Part shown: positions 23,706-31,801 of the stretch, one piece after another
Position numbering within the stretch: the first letter of the stretch is position 1
Layout: each line of letters begins with the position of its first letter
DNA from: CAMLHP01 sp035759745
Lineage (GTDB): Bacteria > Gemmatimonadota > Gemmatimonadetes > Gemmatimonadales > GWC2-71-9
Reading direction: 5' to 3'
Assembly: GCA_035759745.1 (NCBI GenBank)
Contig: DASTUF010000083.1
Span: forward strand, 1-36,963
Length of the DNA stretch: 36,963 nucleotides
The notes under the pieces: generated by a model
The model's database searches: none
What the model was told of the DNA's origin: nothing
The model's input: only the letters and a program-made list of their open reading frames with translations
Translations under genes and position numbers: made by a program

Positions 23706-26237
23706 GTGGACGACGCGCTGGACACACTCCGTGCCGCGCTGGCCGGCCGCTACGAGGTCGAGCGCCAGCTCGGCTCGGGCGGCATGGCGGTGGTCTACCT
23801 TGCCCGCGATCCAAGGCAGGACCGCGCTGTCGCCATCAAGGTGATGCGGCCGGACGTGGCCCTGGCGCTGGGTTCCGAGCGCTTCCTCCGCGAGATCAAG
23901 TTCGCCGGCAACCTGCAGCACCCCAACATCCTCCCGATCTACGATTCGGGCGAGGCCAACGGCACGCTCTTCTTCGTGATGCCGTTCATCGAAGGCGAGA
24001 CCCTCCGTGACCGGCTGGATCGCGAGCAGCAGCTCGCCATCGACGACGCGATCAACATCACGGTCGAGGTGGCCGAGGGCATCCAGTACGCCCACACCCA
24101 CGGCATCATCCATCGCGATATCAAGCCGGAGAACATCCTGCTGCAGGGCGGTCACGCCATCGTGGCCGACTTCGGCATCGCGCGGGCGCTGAGCGAATCG
24201 GGCCAGAAGCTCACCCAGACCGGCATGTCGATCGGCACCCCGACCTACATGAGCCCGGAACAGGCCATGGGCGGGGAGCATCTCGACGGCCGCAGCGACC
24301 AGTACAGCCTGGCCTGCATGCTCTACGAGATGCTCGCCGGCCATCCGCCATTTACCGGCCCCAACTCCATGGCGATCATCGCCAAGCACTCCATGGAGAC
24401 GGTGCCCAGCCTGCAGATCGTCCGGCAGTCGGTACCCGACGAGCTGGAGGACGCGATCATGCGGGCGCTGGAGAAGACTGCGGCCGACCGCTTCCCCACC
24501 ATCCGCGCCTTTGCCGACGAGCTGGCCCAGATCGAGCTCGGCACCGGCGCACGCCGGACGGCGCTTCGGACCGGCTCGACCCGCCGCCGCACCACTACTC
24601 GCGGCATTCCGGCGCAGGCGCCACGCGGGCGCTCCCGTCGCACCATCGCCATCGCGGCCAGCGCCGCTGTTGCCGTACTGGCGGTGATTGGCTGGCTGGT
24701 CTTCCGTGGTGGCGGGCCTTCGGCACTTGGCATCCCGGCCGGTCCCGATCCTCGGCACATCGCCGTGATGTATTTCGACACCCGCCAGGACGGGGATTCG
24801 CTTCAGTTCCTGGCCGATGGCCTGACCGAGGCGCTCATCAACGAGCTGAGCGCGGTCGAGCCACTTCAGGTCATTTCGCGGAGCGGTGTGGCGCCATTCC
24901 GGGACGAAGTGGTTGCGCCCGACAGTGTGGCCCGCGCGCTGAATGTCGGCACCCTGGTGCTGGGGCAGGTGGCCCGCTCTGGCGAACTCCTGCGGGTGAC
25001 GGTCGCGATGGTGGATGCGAGCGGGCGCCAGATCACGAGCACTACCATCGAGCGTCCGCGCGGGGAAGTCTTCGCCCTTCAGGACTCGCTCGCGACCCAG
25101 GTGGCGGAGTTCCTCAGGGCCCGGGTTGGCGAGGAAATCGGCCTCCGCGAGAGCCGGGCCGGCACCGCGAACGTGGAGGCATGGGAGACGCTGCAGCGCG
25201 GGCGCCAGGAAGCGGAAGGCATCGATGCGCTGATGGCATCGGGGGACACCGCCGCCGTGGCCCGTGGATTCGCGCGGGCGGATTCGGTAATGGCGCATGC
25301 CGAGGCACTCGACCCGGACTGGGCCGATCCCCCGACCCAGAGGGGATGGCTGCTGTTCCGCCAGGCCCGACTCACCGACGATCCCACCGAACTGGACCGG
25401 CTGATCACCTCCGGGGTCGCTCTGGCCAACGAGGCGCTCGCCCGCCGGGCCCAGGATCCCGACGCCCTCGAGTTGCGCGGCACACTGCGCTACTGGCGCT
25501 GGCTTAGCGGCCTGGAGCCCGATGCCGGGCGCGCCGAGGCACTGCGTGATACTGCGGAGGCGGACTTCCGCGCGAGCGTGAATGCCAATCCGCAGCAGGC
25601 GTCGGCGTGGACCTCGCTCAGCCACCTGCTCATCAACAAACCCGATCTCGGCAATGCCAACCTGGCGGCCCTCAGGGCCTACGAATCAGATCCCTGGCTG
25701 GCCAATGCCAATGTGACGCTCTGGCGAGTCTTCACCACGGCGCTGGATCTGGAGCAGAAGGTGCCCGCGAAGCACTGGTGCGATACGGGGCACCAGCGCT
25801 TTCCCGAGGACGCCCGCTTCGTGGAGTGCCAGCTATATCTCTACGCCTTGCCGGGCTCCAACCCGGACATGCGGCATGCCTGGGAGCTGTTTGACGAGTA
25901 CGTCGCACTCAGCCCGCCGGAAATGCAGGACTACAGCCGCCGACGCGGTCAACTTCTTGTGTCTCTGGCCCTCGCCCGGGCCGGACGGGAAGACAGCGCC
26001 CGCGCGGTGATCGCCCGGGCCCGGGCTCCCGATGCCAGCGCGGATCCCGGCCGGGAGCTGGCCTACCTCGAGGCCCTGAGCCAGACCATGCTGGGTGACC
26101 ATGAGGCGGCTCTCCGGAGCCTGAGCCTCTACCTGGTCGCCAACCCGGCCCAGCGACAGACCCTCCGGCAGGACAAGACCTGGTGGCTTCGGGACCTCCG
26201 CGACGACCCCGGTTACCAGGCGCTGGTCGGTTCGTGA
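23706..26237 (+). CDS. Membrane Ser/Thr protein kinase with TolB-like and TPR regions
   Basis: 843-residue transmembrane kinase. Kinase domain, residues 16–275: glycine loop GSGGMAVVY, Lys45, catalytic HRDIKPEN (Asp138), DFG (Asp156) and GTPTYMSPEQ. A basic Arg/Thr-rich juxtamembrane segment follows, then one transmembrane helix at about 313–333. The outside part starts with a TolB-N/FlgO-like domain (VMYFDTRQDGDSLQFLADGLTEALINEL) and continues with helical repeats of TPR type to the C-terminus (WADPPTQRGWLLFRQ, AWTSLSHLLINKP, AYLEALSQTMLGDHEAAL). This architecture is common in Gemmatimonadota and Acidobacteria. GTG 23706 is supported by GAGG seven bases upstream and a TATAAT box. The substrates are unknown. 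Confidence 0.93.
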   Translation: MDDALDTLRAALAGRYEVERQLGSGGMAVVYLARDPRQDRAVAIKVMRPDVALALGSERFLREIKFAGNLQHPNILPIYDSGEANGTLFFVMPFIEGETLRDRLDREQQLAIDDAINITVEVAEGIQYAHTHGIIHRDIKPENILLQGGHAIVADFGIARALSESGQKLTQTGMSIGTPTYMSPEQAMGGEHLDGRSDQYSLACMLYEMLAGHPPFTGPNSMAIIAKHSMETVPSLQIVRQSVPDELEDAIMRALEKTAADRFPTIRAFADELAQIELGTGARRTALRTGSTRRRTTTRGIPAQAPRGRSRRTIAIAASAAVAVLAVIGWLVFRGGGPSALGIPAGPDPRHIAVMYFDTRQDGDSLQFLADGLTEALINELSAVEPLQVISRSGVAPFRDEVVAPDSVARALNVGTLVLGQVARSGELLRVTVAMVDASGRQITSTTIERPRGEVFALQDSLATQVAEFLRARVGEEIGLRESRAGTANVEAWETLQRGRQEAEGIDALMASGDTAAVARGFARADSVMAHAEALDPDWADPPTQRGWLLFRQARLTDDPTELDRLITSGVALANEALARRAQDPDALELRGTLRYWRWLSGLEPDAGRAEALRDTAEADFRASVNANPQQASAWTSLSHLLINKPDLGNANLAALRAYESDPWLANANVTLWRVFTTALDLEQKVPAKHWCDTGHQRFPEDARFVECQLYLYALPGSNPDMRHAWELFDEYVALSPPEMQDYSRRRGQLLVSLALARAGREDSARAVIARARAPDASADPGRELAYLEALSQTMLGDHEAALRSLSLYLVANPAQRQTLRQDKTWWLRDLRDDPGYQALVGS

Positions 26238-26248
26238 CGCCCCACCCC

Positions 26249-26277
26249 TTGTGCCATGCTGCACCGCGCTAGATACT
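26249..26277 (+). promoter_or_regulatory. Possible promoter for a lipoprotein gene
   Basis: TTGTGC (26249–26254), a 17-base spacer and GATACT (26272–26277) lie 47 bases before the ATG. Agreement with the consensus is moderate (3 of 6 and 4 of 6). Position between two same-strand genes makes it plausible. Confidence 0.35.
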
Positions 26278-26323
26278 TCCGCGATCCCTGAAAGTTGTTT
26301 TTGGCGTTCCCCTGGAGACCCTT

Positions 26324-27637
26324 ATGCGCCGGTTCGTTCTGCTGGCTGCCGCTGTGGCGTTCGCGGCAGCGTGTTCCGATTCGTCTAGTCCGTCCTCTGC
26401 CGAGTCCCCCGCCTTCCAGATCGGCACCGGGCCGTCGTGCAGCCGCAACGACTTGCGCAGCGCCGCGGCGGACGTGTTCGGCAATGGCAGCGCCGAAGTC
26501 GGGCTCGCCCGCGATGTGTCCGACAATGTCAACACGGAAGTGGCCAACGCCATCGGGTTCGACCTGCTTGCCGAGCTGGCCGCAATGCGCGACGCTGAGA
26601 GCTGGAGCGCCACGATGGCGCCGGCTGGTGCGGCGTTGGCGGTGCAGCTCATCGCCTGCATGAATGTCGAGACGTCAGGCGACATCTCGGCGGCGGCATT
26701 CGAGGCCGCGCTGGCTGCCGACGGCGGCTTTGCGGTGCGGGGCGGCGCTGCCGATCCCGCTGGCGACGTCCTCTCGGCCGATGGCAGCAGCGGGGTGCAT
26801 GCCCCACTGCCGTGGGCGACGTGGATGGGTGGCCGGGCGCTGTTCTACGGGTACCCGGTGGCGACCTTTGCCACCGAGATCTCCGGCGGCAATGCCTTCG
26901 ACTGGTCAACGGTGCGGGCCATCGCCGATGGCAACACGGTTCCGGCGGCCTTTGTCGGCCCCGCGGTGGTGGCGCTGTGCGCAGACGCTGCTCCGATCGG
27001 AGCCACCCAGGCCCAGCTCCGGGTGCAGCATCTCGCCAAGGACGATGGCGGAGTGATCCTGCCCATCGCCTCGGGAGCGTTCCTCGATTGCAGCGGGCTG
27101 GCCCTGAGCCCGGTCGACGCCACCACGATGGGTGGACGGCTGATGCATGCACTGCTGGAACTGGTGCGGCCGGAGCCGCTCTTCGCCTCGACCGTTGCCT
27201 TCACCGGGATCGGCGGGCTCAAGGGCTCGTTCAGCCCCTTCGAGGTGGTGTACGGTGGCCAGATCGTGCTGACCTTCGTGGACCAGCCGGCCAACGGAGA
27301 CGTCAACACCCCGCTCATCGGCACGGTGGGCGGTGGTGAGCTGTCAGTCAAGGTGACCGGTGCCGAGAAAACCCCGTGGGAGGGCATTGACGTGCATATC
27401 GACGCCGTGACCAACAACGGCAAGGGCGTCACCGCCTGCGGCAACGACGCCACCACCGACGAGCAGGGCGTGGCGCACTTCCCGGATCTGACCGTCAGCA
27501 AGGCGGGCGGCTACTTCCTGGTTGCCACCACGGTTGAGGCGACATCCGACCCCGATGTGGCGGCGTACTCCACGGCGACGGTCAATTCCGACCGGTTCAC
27601 CCTGAAGAACAGCACCGTGGCTGCGCCTTGTAGCTGA
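26324..27637 (+). CDS. Secreted lipoprotein with Ig-like C-terminal domain
   Basis: 437 residues. A short signal peptide ends at lipobox FAAAC (Cys17), followed by a Ser-rich linker. The N-terminal half is helical and the C-terminal 110 residues (VVYGGQIVLTFVDQPANGD to the end) look like a bacterial Ig-like beta-sandwich. Several Cys residues suggest disulphides outside the cytoplasm. ATG 26324 is supported by TGGAG at 26313–26317. The leader TTCCCCTGGAG, six bases before ATGCGCCG, is repeated exactly in front of the gene at 36514. A wobble-paired hairpin follows the stop. No function can be assigned. Confidence 0.8.
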   Translation: MRRFVLLAAAVAFAAACSDSSSPSSAESPAFQIGTGPSCSRNDLRSAAADVFGNGSAEVGLARDVSDNVNTEVANAIGFDLLAELAAMRDAESWSATMAPAGAALAVQLIACMNVETSGDISAAAFEAALAADGGFAVRGGAADPAGDVLSADGSSGVHAPLPWATWMGGRALFYGYPVATFATEISGGNAFDWSTVRAIADGNTVPAAFVGPAVVALCADAAPIGATQAQLRVQHLAKDDGGVILPIASGAFLDCSGLALSPVDATTMGGRLMHALLELVRPEPLFASTVAFTGIGGLKGSFSPFEVVYGGQIVLTFVDQPANGDVNTPLIGTVGGGELSVKVTGAEKTPWEGIDVHIDAVTNNGKGVTACGNDATTDEQGVAHFPDLTVSKAGGYFLVATTVEATSDPDVAAYSTATVNSDRFTLKNSTVAAPCS

Positions 27638-27683
27638 ATCGCCGTAGCGGTCTTCCGGCCGCGCGCAGGTTCAGATGCACCGT

Positions 27684-27714
27684 ACCCCGCTTCGAGCCAC
27701 GCTCGGGGCGGGGT
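27684..27714 (+). terminator. Hairpin after the Ig-like lipoprotein gene
   Basis: Fourteen-base arms (27684–27697 and 27701–27714) pair fully as RNA if two U·G wobbles are allowed, around a three-base CAC loop. It lies 47 bases past the stop. No T-run follows, and it is only 24 bases from a -10-like box of the next gene. Confidence 0.6.
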
Positions 27715-27737
27715 GCTGGCGCTGCGAGGCGAAGGGC

Positions 27738-27743
27738 TACAAT
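27738..27743 (+). promoter_or_regulatory. -10 box implying a leaderless transcript
   Basis: TACAAT ends five bases before the ATG at 27749. Normal spacing would start transcription at or next to the A of the ATG, so the mRNA would have no leader, consistent with the poor ribosome-binding site. No -35 match is visible. Confidence 0.4.
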
Positions 27744-27748
27744 ACGTC

Positions 27749-28438
27749 ATGACGTTACCCAGATATTCTGTTCCGCTTCTGCTGCTGTGCTTCTTTTCCG
27801 ATCCGCTGGCGGCGCAGGTGCCCGTCACCGAGCCGGGCCCCTACGCCCGGATCGTCACCATCGTACCGAAGCCGGGTCAGGCTGATGCGTTTGACGCGGG
27901 ATATGAGCGCCACATCGAGTGGCACCGCGCCAATCGCGACCCGTGGACCTGGTACGGCTGGTCATTCGTGCTCGGGGCTCGACTGGGCCAGTTCATGGAC
28001 GGAACATTTGAACACTCGGCGGCCGACTTCGATCGCCCGGTCGATCCGGCGGGCGATCGCGCCGACAACGTGGCCAACGTCCTCCCGTACGCCGATTTCA
28101 CCACCCATGGGGTGTACCGACGGCTGGACCAACTCAGCCAGGGTGCGCCGCTGCCGGACACGACCGCCTACCTGGTGCTCGTGACCTATCGGGTAGAGCC
28201 CGGGCAGGAGGCCGTATTTGAGAGGGCTATTGCGGATCGACGCGGGCCGCGCGCGACCTGGTATCGGCTGGTTCTTGGAGGAGCGGGCCCGACCTATCTG
28301 CAGATGGGAGGTGCGGTGGGCTGGGAGGAGGCGGTGAGCGCGATGGGAAGTGCCGCACTGACGCTGCCGCCCGATACAGTGGAGGAAGTTACGACCGAGT
28401 TGCTACGCTATCGGGATACGCACAGCTATACGCCTTAG
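27749..28438 (+). CDS. Secreted protein with two alpha/beta-barrel (ABM-like) repeats
   Basis: 229-residue exported protein. The Sec signal peptide ends near LAAQ. Two regions, YARIVTIVPKPGQADAFDAGYERHIEWHR and AYLVLVTYRVEPGQEAVFERAIADRRG, share the beta strand–PGQ–helix layout of dimeric alpha-beta barrel domains, so it may be an internal duplication. No catalytic motif is recognised. The ATG at 27749 is chosen because the signal peptide starts there; the frame stays open 36 bases upstream without a better start. It is followed after 10 bp by a convergent decayed gene. Confidence 0.78.
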   Translation: MTLPRYSVPLLLLCFFSDPLAAQVPVTEPGPYARIVTIVPKPGQADAFDAGYERHIEWHRANRDPWTWYGWSFVLGARLGQFMDGTFEHSAADFDRPVDPAGDRADNVANVLPYADFTTHGVYRRLDQLSQGAPLPDTTAYLVLVTYRVEPGQEAVFERAIADRRGPRATWYRLVLGGAGPTYLQMGGAVGWEEAVSAMGSAALTLPPDTVEEVTTELLRYRDTHSYTP

Positions 28439-28448
28439 CGCCGCGGCA

Positions 28449-28621
28449 CTACTTCGCCGGCAGTGAGCCTGCCCACTTCGCGACCAGGTCCACCCACTTC
28501 CCGAGTTGGGCGTCGCTGGCGATATGAAGATGATCCCGCCGAACATCTTCCTCTCGACCACACCTGTGCGCGCGCCGAGGGCTGCACGAATGCGCGCGGC
28601 GAGCTTCTCATCGAATGGCAT
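28449..28621 (-). pseudogene. TfoX N-terminal-domain protein, internally deleted and frameshifted
   Basis: From ATG 28621 the frame reads MPFDEKLAARIRAALG and VVERKMFGGIIFI, the start of a TfoX-N domain protein. Then the match stops. Shifting frame once shows the proper family end, AQLGKWVDLVAKWAGSLPAK, closing at a stop codon at 28449–28451. About half of a roughly 110-residue protein is missing between the two parts, and the junction is out of frame. This is a deletion relic; a short frame-through peptide could still be made. It overlaps the end of the upstream membrane-protein gene by 14 bases. Confidence 0.8.
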
Positions 28622-28976
28622 CGGTCCCACGCAATCTGGCCTCGACCTTGTCATAGAAACTTCGTGCGACGAACCTCGGAAGACCCGTGTCACTGGCAAT
28701 CAGGTCTATGATGACCTCCTTGCCTTCGTGCCTTTCATACGCCTCCAGCAGTTGCTGCCGATCCTTCACATGGTCCAGCGCGTTCATCAGCTTGTGTACC
28801 CGGTAGGCGCCGATGGACGGCCCGACAACACCCCAGAACCCGAAGATCCAGAAGAGCGGGACGACGATCAGAAGAGCGTACTCGTCCTTCGGTGCATGAA
28901 ATAGCAGGCGATTGATGCACCAGGGGACGAGGATCAGTCCCCCGACAATCCAGGCGAGCGTGATTCGCCAGATCAT
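28608..28976 (-). CDS. Small membrane protein, two TM helices
   Basis: 122 residues with hydrophobic helices at about 5–25 and 33–56 and a charged cytosolic C-terminal half (KLMNALDHVKDRQQLLEAYERHEGKE). The ATG at 28976 follows the stop of the cyclase-like gene after three bases, so it is co-transcribed with it. Its 3' end overlaps the start of the TfoX-N relic by 14 bases. No family recognised; composition is ordinary and the frame is intact, so it is likely a real protein. Confidence 0.65.
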   Translation of the reverse strand: MIWRITLAWIVGGLILVPWCINRLLFHAPKDEYALLIVVPLFWIFGFWGVVGPSIGAYRVHKLMNALDHVKDRQQLLEAYERHEGKEVIIDLIASDTGLPRFVARSFYDKVEARLRGTDAIR

Positions 28977-28979
28977 GCG

Positions 28980-29768
28980 TCAGGGCAGGTACGCGACGAT
29001 CCGCAGCGGCCCACCGCTCCCATCCTTGATCTTCATCGGCAGTGCCACCACGAAGCTCCCGGTCGCCGGGAGCTGTCCAAGGTTCGCCACGTTCTCGAAG
29101 CCTGGAATGTTCTGCTGGTACAGGATCACGTGGGTCCTGAAGTCGGTGGACTGGCCGTAGTCAACGCTCGGCGTGTCGATTCCGAAGGCGTGGATGCGGC
29201 GATTCTGCACCAGCCACTGGGCGGCGTCGGGCGCCAATCCCGGGAAGTGCAGCTCGGCGACGGCCTCCGGTCCCGTGCGCGCCGTGCCGAGGTAGGCGGT
29301 GCGATCGCCGTAGCGGGCGTCCCAGCCGGTGCTTACCAGCAGGATGGCGCCGTCAGGGATGCGCCCATGCTGCGACTCCCAGAGGGTCAGGTCCTCCACG
29401 CTCACGAGATAGTCCGGATCGGCTCGATCCGAGACATCGATCACCACGGCCGGGCCGATGAGCGACGACAGCGGTATCTCGTCACTCGTGTGCCGGCCTT
29501 CGGCAAAATGCGCGGGCGCGTCGAGGTGGGTCCCTCCGTGCTCCGCGGCTGAATAGCGGTACGACGAGTAGAACCAACCCCCAGGCGTCTGTCCGTAGGC
29601 CAGTTGCTCGTGGACAAAGCCGATGGTGTCGGTGGGCCAGTAGATCGTCGAGTCGGAGAACGAGTGGGTGAGGTCGATCCACCGTCCGCCGGCACGCCAC
29701 GGGGCATCGGGCGCTCCCGTACAGGCCGCCAGCAGGAACATCGGGGCCAGGCAGCTTGCGAGCTTCAT
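28980..29768 (-). CDS. Cyclase/kynurenine formamidase-like lipoprotein
   Basis: 262-residue metal-dependent hydrolase of the cyclase family (PF04199 type). A signal peptide with lipobox LAAC (Cys16) makes it an exported lipoprotein. The family entry WIDLTHSFSDSTIYWP is followed by the metal-binding motif EHGGTHLDAPAHF, then GAILLVSTGWDARYGD and HAFGIDTPSVDYG. Relatives hydrolyse N-formylkynurenine or isatin, or cyclise polyketides; periplasmic forms are less studied. The ATG at 29768 is fixed by the signal peptide and AGGAG a few bases upstream on the minus strand. It is the first of a short leftward operon with the small membrane protein. Substrate unknown. Confidence 0.9.
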   Translation of the reverse strand: MKLASCLAPMFLLAACTGAPDAPWRAGGRWIDLTHSFSDSTIYWPTDTIGFVHEQLAYGQTPGGWFYSSYRYSAAEHGGTHLDAPAHFAEGRHTSDEIPLSSLIGPAVVIDVSDRADPDYLVSVEDLTLWESQHGRIPDGAILLVSTGWDARYGDRTAYLGTARTGPEAVAELHFPGLAPDAAQWLVQNRRIHAFGIDTPSVDYGQSTDFRTHVILYQQNIPGFENVANLGQLPATGSFVVALPMKIKDGSGGPLRIVAYLP

Positions 29769-29814
29769 GCGCACTCCTGGAGGACGGTTTGCGGACTGCA
29801 GGAAGTCGGAAGCG

Positions 29815-30369
29815 CTACGCCCGCCGTACCTCATAATGCAGTTCGGCGAAGCCGGTTCCCACCGCCCGAACCGATACCAGCCGAAGTGGGGGCGAGGTGA
29901 TCGCCCTCGGCAGGAGCGGCTTGCCGGAGCCAAGCGTCACCGAGCCGATCTGTACAAACAATTCGTCGAGCAGTCCGTGATCGTGGAACTGCCCGACGAG
30001 GTCACCACCGCCTACCAACCAGATGTTCTTCCCGCGTGCGGCAGCGGCCATTTCCTTGTGGACTGGCCGCACGTCACCCTGGGCGAACCGAATGTCGGCG
30101 CCCGGAACTGGCGGGAGCGTTCGAGAGCTGAACACCCAGGTCGGCTGTTCGTAGGGCCATGGCCTCGGCTCCTTCGCCTCCGGGCCGACGACGTGCCGCA
30201 GCATCCACTCGTAGGTAGCCGAACCCATCGCCAGGGCCCCGATGTCCTTGATGAAGGTCGGGTAGCTCGTCTCCTCGATGTCGCCCAGCGGGAAGAGCCA
30301 TTCCAGCGAATCATCCAGGGTTGCGATGAAACCATCCAGGCTGGTTGCGGTGTAGTACTGGGTCTTCAT
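29815..30369 (-). CDS. RibD C-terminal / dihydrofolate reductase-like protein
   Basis: 184-residue cytosolic reductase-fold protein, normal length for the YyaP/YwjB-like group. Seen: the N-terminal YYTATSLDGFIA strand–helix, MGSATYEWML, the substrate-side PTWVFSSR, and the NADPH-binding glycine pair in IWLVGGGDLVGQFHDHGLLDE. It is not a true folate DHFR or full RibD; its substrate is unknown. The ATG at 30369 gives the standard family N-terminus. It stands alone, 46 bp upstream of the cyclase start and 54 bp after the TSUP permease gene. Confidence 0.9.
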   Translation of the reverse strand: MKTQYYTATSLDGFIATLDDSLEWLFPLGDIEETSYPTFIKDIGALAMGSATYEWMLRHVVGPEAKEPRPWPYEQPTWVFSSRTLPPVPGADIRFAQGDVRPVHKEMAAAARGKNIWLVGGGDLVGQFHDHGLLDELFVQIGSVTLGSGKPLLPRAITSPPLRLVSVRAVGTGFAELHYEVRRA

Positions 30370-30423
30370 GGTGCGCTCCGTCAGCCAAAGTCCGGGCGGG
30401 TTCGGTGCGCCTGCGCTCGCGCG

Positions 30424-31161
30424 TCAGGTCAACGCCATGGCGAACAAGGTGAGGCCCAACGCCAGCAGCAGGCCGCCGAGCAGCCGGCGGTAGGTCCCTC
30501 GTGGAATGTGCCTGAGCACGGGGACACCGAGAAACGTACCCGCGGTTACACCGATGGACAGCACCGCTATCAGGGCCAGCGCCCGCGCCATCACCTCGCC
30601 CGTCGACAGCAAATAGAGCGGGACCCTCGCAGCGTCGACCAGCAGGGCCGAGGCAGTGGCGGTCGCCACGAGCTGGCGCGGCGGCAGCTGAAAACCCAGC
30701 AGGGCCGCGGCGCGAATGCCTCCCTGGTTGCCCACGAGCCCCCCAAAGAGCCCCGAAATCCCGCCGCCGGAGAGTCGCCAGAGCGGGGTGGGCGGCAGGG
30801 GGACGCGACGGCCGAGGAGCTCGGTGAGGCCGACCAGCAGCAGCAATGCGCCGAGCAGTCCTGACAGGAACGGACTCGCGAGTTGCGACTGCAGTGCGGC
30901 GCCCGCCAGGCCGCCGAGGGCGCTCGCGATGCCGAACTGCCGGAAGGTCGGCCGATGCACGTCGGCACGCATCTGGAACAAGCGGATGGCGGTGGCCACG
31001 GCGTGGGGAATGGCGACAATCGCCACCGCATGGGCCGTGGGCATGGACAGAAGGAGTACGGGCGTGAGCAGGCTGCCGATTCCGAAGCCGGACACCGCTG
31101 CAACCGCGCCGGCCAGGATCGCGACGGCTCCAACCAGCCAGAACGAGTCGGGGGTGAGCAA
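30424..31161 (-). CDS. TSUP (TauE/SafE) family permease
   Basis: 245-residue polytopic membrane protein with about eight hydrophobic helices in two halves, as in TSUP anion exporters. The repeated family motif is visible in SGFGIGSLLTPVLLL and SGLFGGLVGNQGGIRAAALLGF. These proteins move sulfite, sulfoacetate or other small organosulfur and carboxylate anions. The start is TTG 31161, since an in-frame stop lies four codons upstream and no ATG or GTG precedes the first helix. It begins 12 bp after the stop of a small membrane protein. Substrate unknown. Confidence 0.87.
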   Translation of the reverse strand: MLTPDSFWLVGAVAILAGAVAAVSGFGIGSLLTPVLLLSMPTAHAVAIVAIPHAVATAIRLFQMRADVHRPTFRQFGIASALGGLAGAALQSQLASPFLSGLLGALLLLVGLTELLGRRVPLPPTPLWRLSGGGISGLFGGLVGNQGGIRAAALLGFQLPPRQLVATATASALLVDAARVPLYLLSTGEVMARALALIAVLSIGVTAGTFLGVPVLRHIPRGTYRRLLGGLLLALGLTLFAMALT

Positions 31162-31173
31162 GGTTGTCAGTGG

Positions 31174-31605
31174 TCAGCCGCGCTCAGGTCCGGGCCAGAG
31201 CCGACCACCCACCAGGGTACCCGCTGCCCCGACCAGCGCCAGTGTGGGAGGATACCAGCGCGGCCAGTTGGACCCCGGTTGGGAGAAGGCCCACAATGCC
31301 AAGCCTGCCAACACGAGCGCCAGAAGGGCGACAACCCGGTGGCGCCTGGCTTGAGCGATCCTGGCGCTTACCCTCCCTCCCAGTGCCGCGGCGAGCGCAG
31401 ACAGCCCGAGATTGATGATGAAGTACCCAGCCGGCGCCGGACCGCCAGGCGAGCCCAGGGGAAGCCCGACGGTGGTCAGCAGGGCGATAGCGGCGCCGAG
31501 CAGGTAAAGCATCCCCGCGACCAGTACGCCAACAGCCAGGGCCGCCATACTCCGCATCCATCCCGGCTGCTTGAGGCTCACCGCATCGTTCCAGATCTTT
31601 GTCAT
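31174..31605 (-). CDS. Small polytopic membrane protein
   Basis: 143 residues with four hydrophobic helices (about 18–42, 60–80, 88–107 and 118–135) and a short polar N-terminus. The ATG at 31605 is chosen because the first helix follows and an AT-rich -10-like sequence lies just upstream; the open frame continues for 79 residues further upstream but with non-protein-like, Arg-rich sequence. It probably forms a two-gene unit with the TSUP permease gene 12 bp downstream. No family recognised. Confidence 0.62.
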   Translation of the reverse strand: MTKIWNDAVSLKQPGWMRSMAALAVGVLVAGMLYLLGAAIALLTTVGLPLGSPGGPAPAGYFIINLGLSALAAALGGRVSARIAQARRHRVVALLALVLAGLALWAFSQPGSNWPRWYPPTLALVGAAGTLVGGRLWPGPERG

Positions 31606-31631
31606 GTGACTGATCCGATTGCCGTCGAACG

Positions 31632-31639
31632 ATATATAA
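31632..31639 (-). promoter_or_regulatory. AT-rich -10-like box
   Basis: The minus strand reads TTATATAT here, about 27 bases before the ATG at 31605, the only such AT-rich run nearby. A -35 is not clear. The rest of the 31606–31770 gap holds no gene I can support; a rightward frame ending at 31770 has no start signal or recognisable family. Confidence 0.35.
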
Positions 31640-31770
31640 CTCGCAGTCCGAGGGCACCGCTTCCTGCGCGTCGTAGTGACACCCACCACGACGGCTGGGG
31701 GAAGCTGTTCTGGCCGGAGGAGAAGCCCGACCTGATAGCGGAGGAGACGCGGACGCTCTGGGAAGTCTGA

Positions 31771-31801
31771 CGAGTTCCGGCGAGATTCGAACTCGCGACC
31801 C
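31771..31801 (-). other. tRNA 3'-end remnant (T-arm plus acceptor strand), possible att site
   Basis: On the minus strand the sequence has a perfect tRNA T-arm: stem GCGAG, loop TTCGAAT, stem CTCGC, followed by seven bases CGGAACT and a discriminator-like C, then no CCA. The 5' acceptor strand (AGTTCCG), D-arm and anticodon arm are absent; instead the stop codon of the histidine kinase gene abuts it. Such 3'-end fragments are what remain as attachment-site copies when an element integrates into a tRNA gene. No integrase gene or second copy is in the window. Confidence 0.72.

Noticed and set aside
21794..23725. 643-residue leftward open frame opposite the CopB-like gene
   Set aside because: It is the antisense frame of a clear P-type ATPase; the product is His/Arg/Gly-rich with no family motif, as expected in high-GC antisense DNA.
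23667..25625. 652-residue leftward open frame opposite the Ser/Thr kinase gene
   Set aside because: Antisense to a well-supported kinase; no recognisable domain or start signal.
28506..28904. 132-residue rightward frame
   Set aside because: Antisense to the TfoX-N relic and the small membrane protein, both of which have better family or context support.
30883..31770. Rightward frame ending just before the tRNA remnant, with a protein-like last 30 residues (GWGKLFWPEEKPDLIAEE)
   Set aside because: Most of it is antisense to two membrane-protein genes and it has no start signal; the tail could be a gene relic but no family is recognised.
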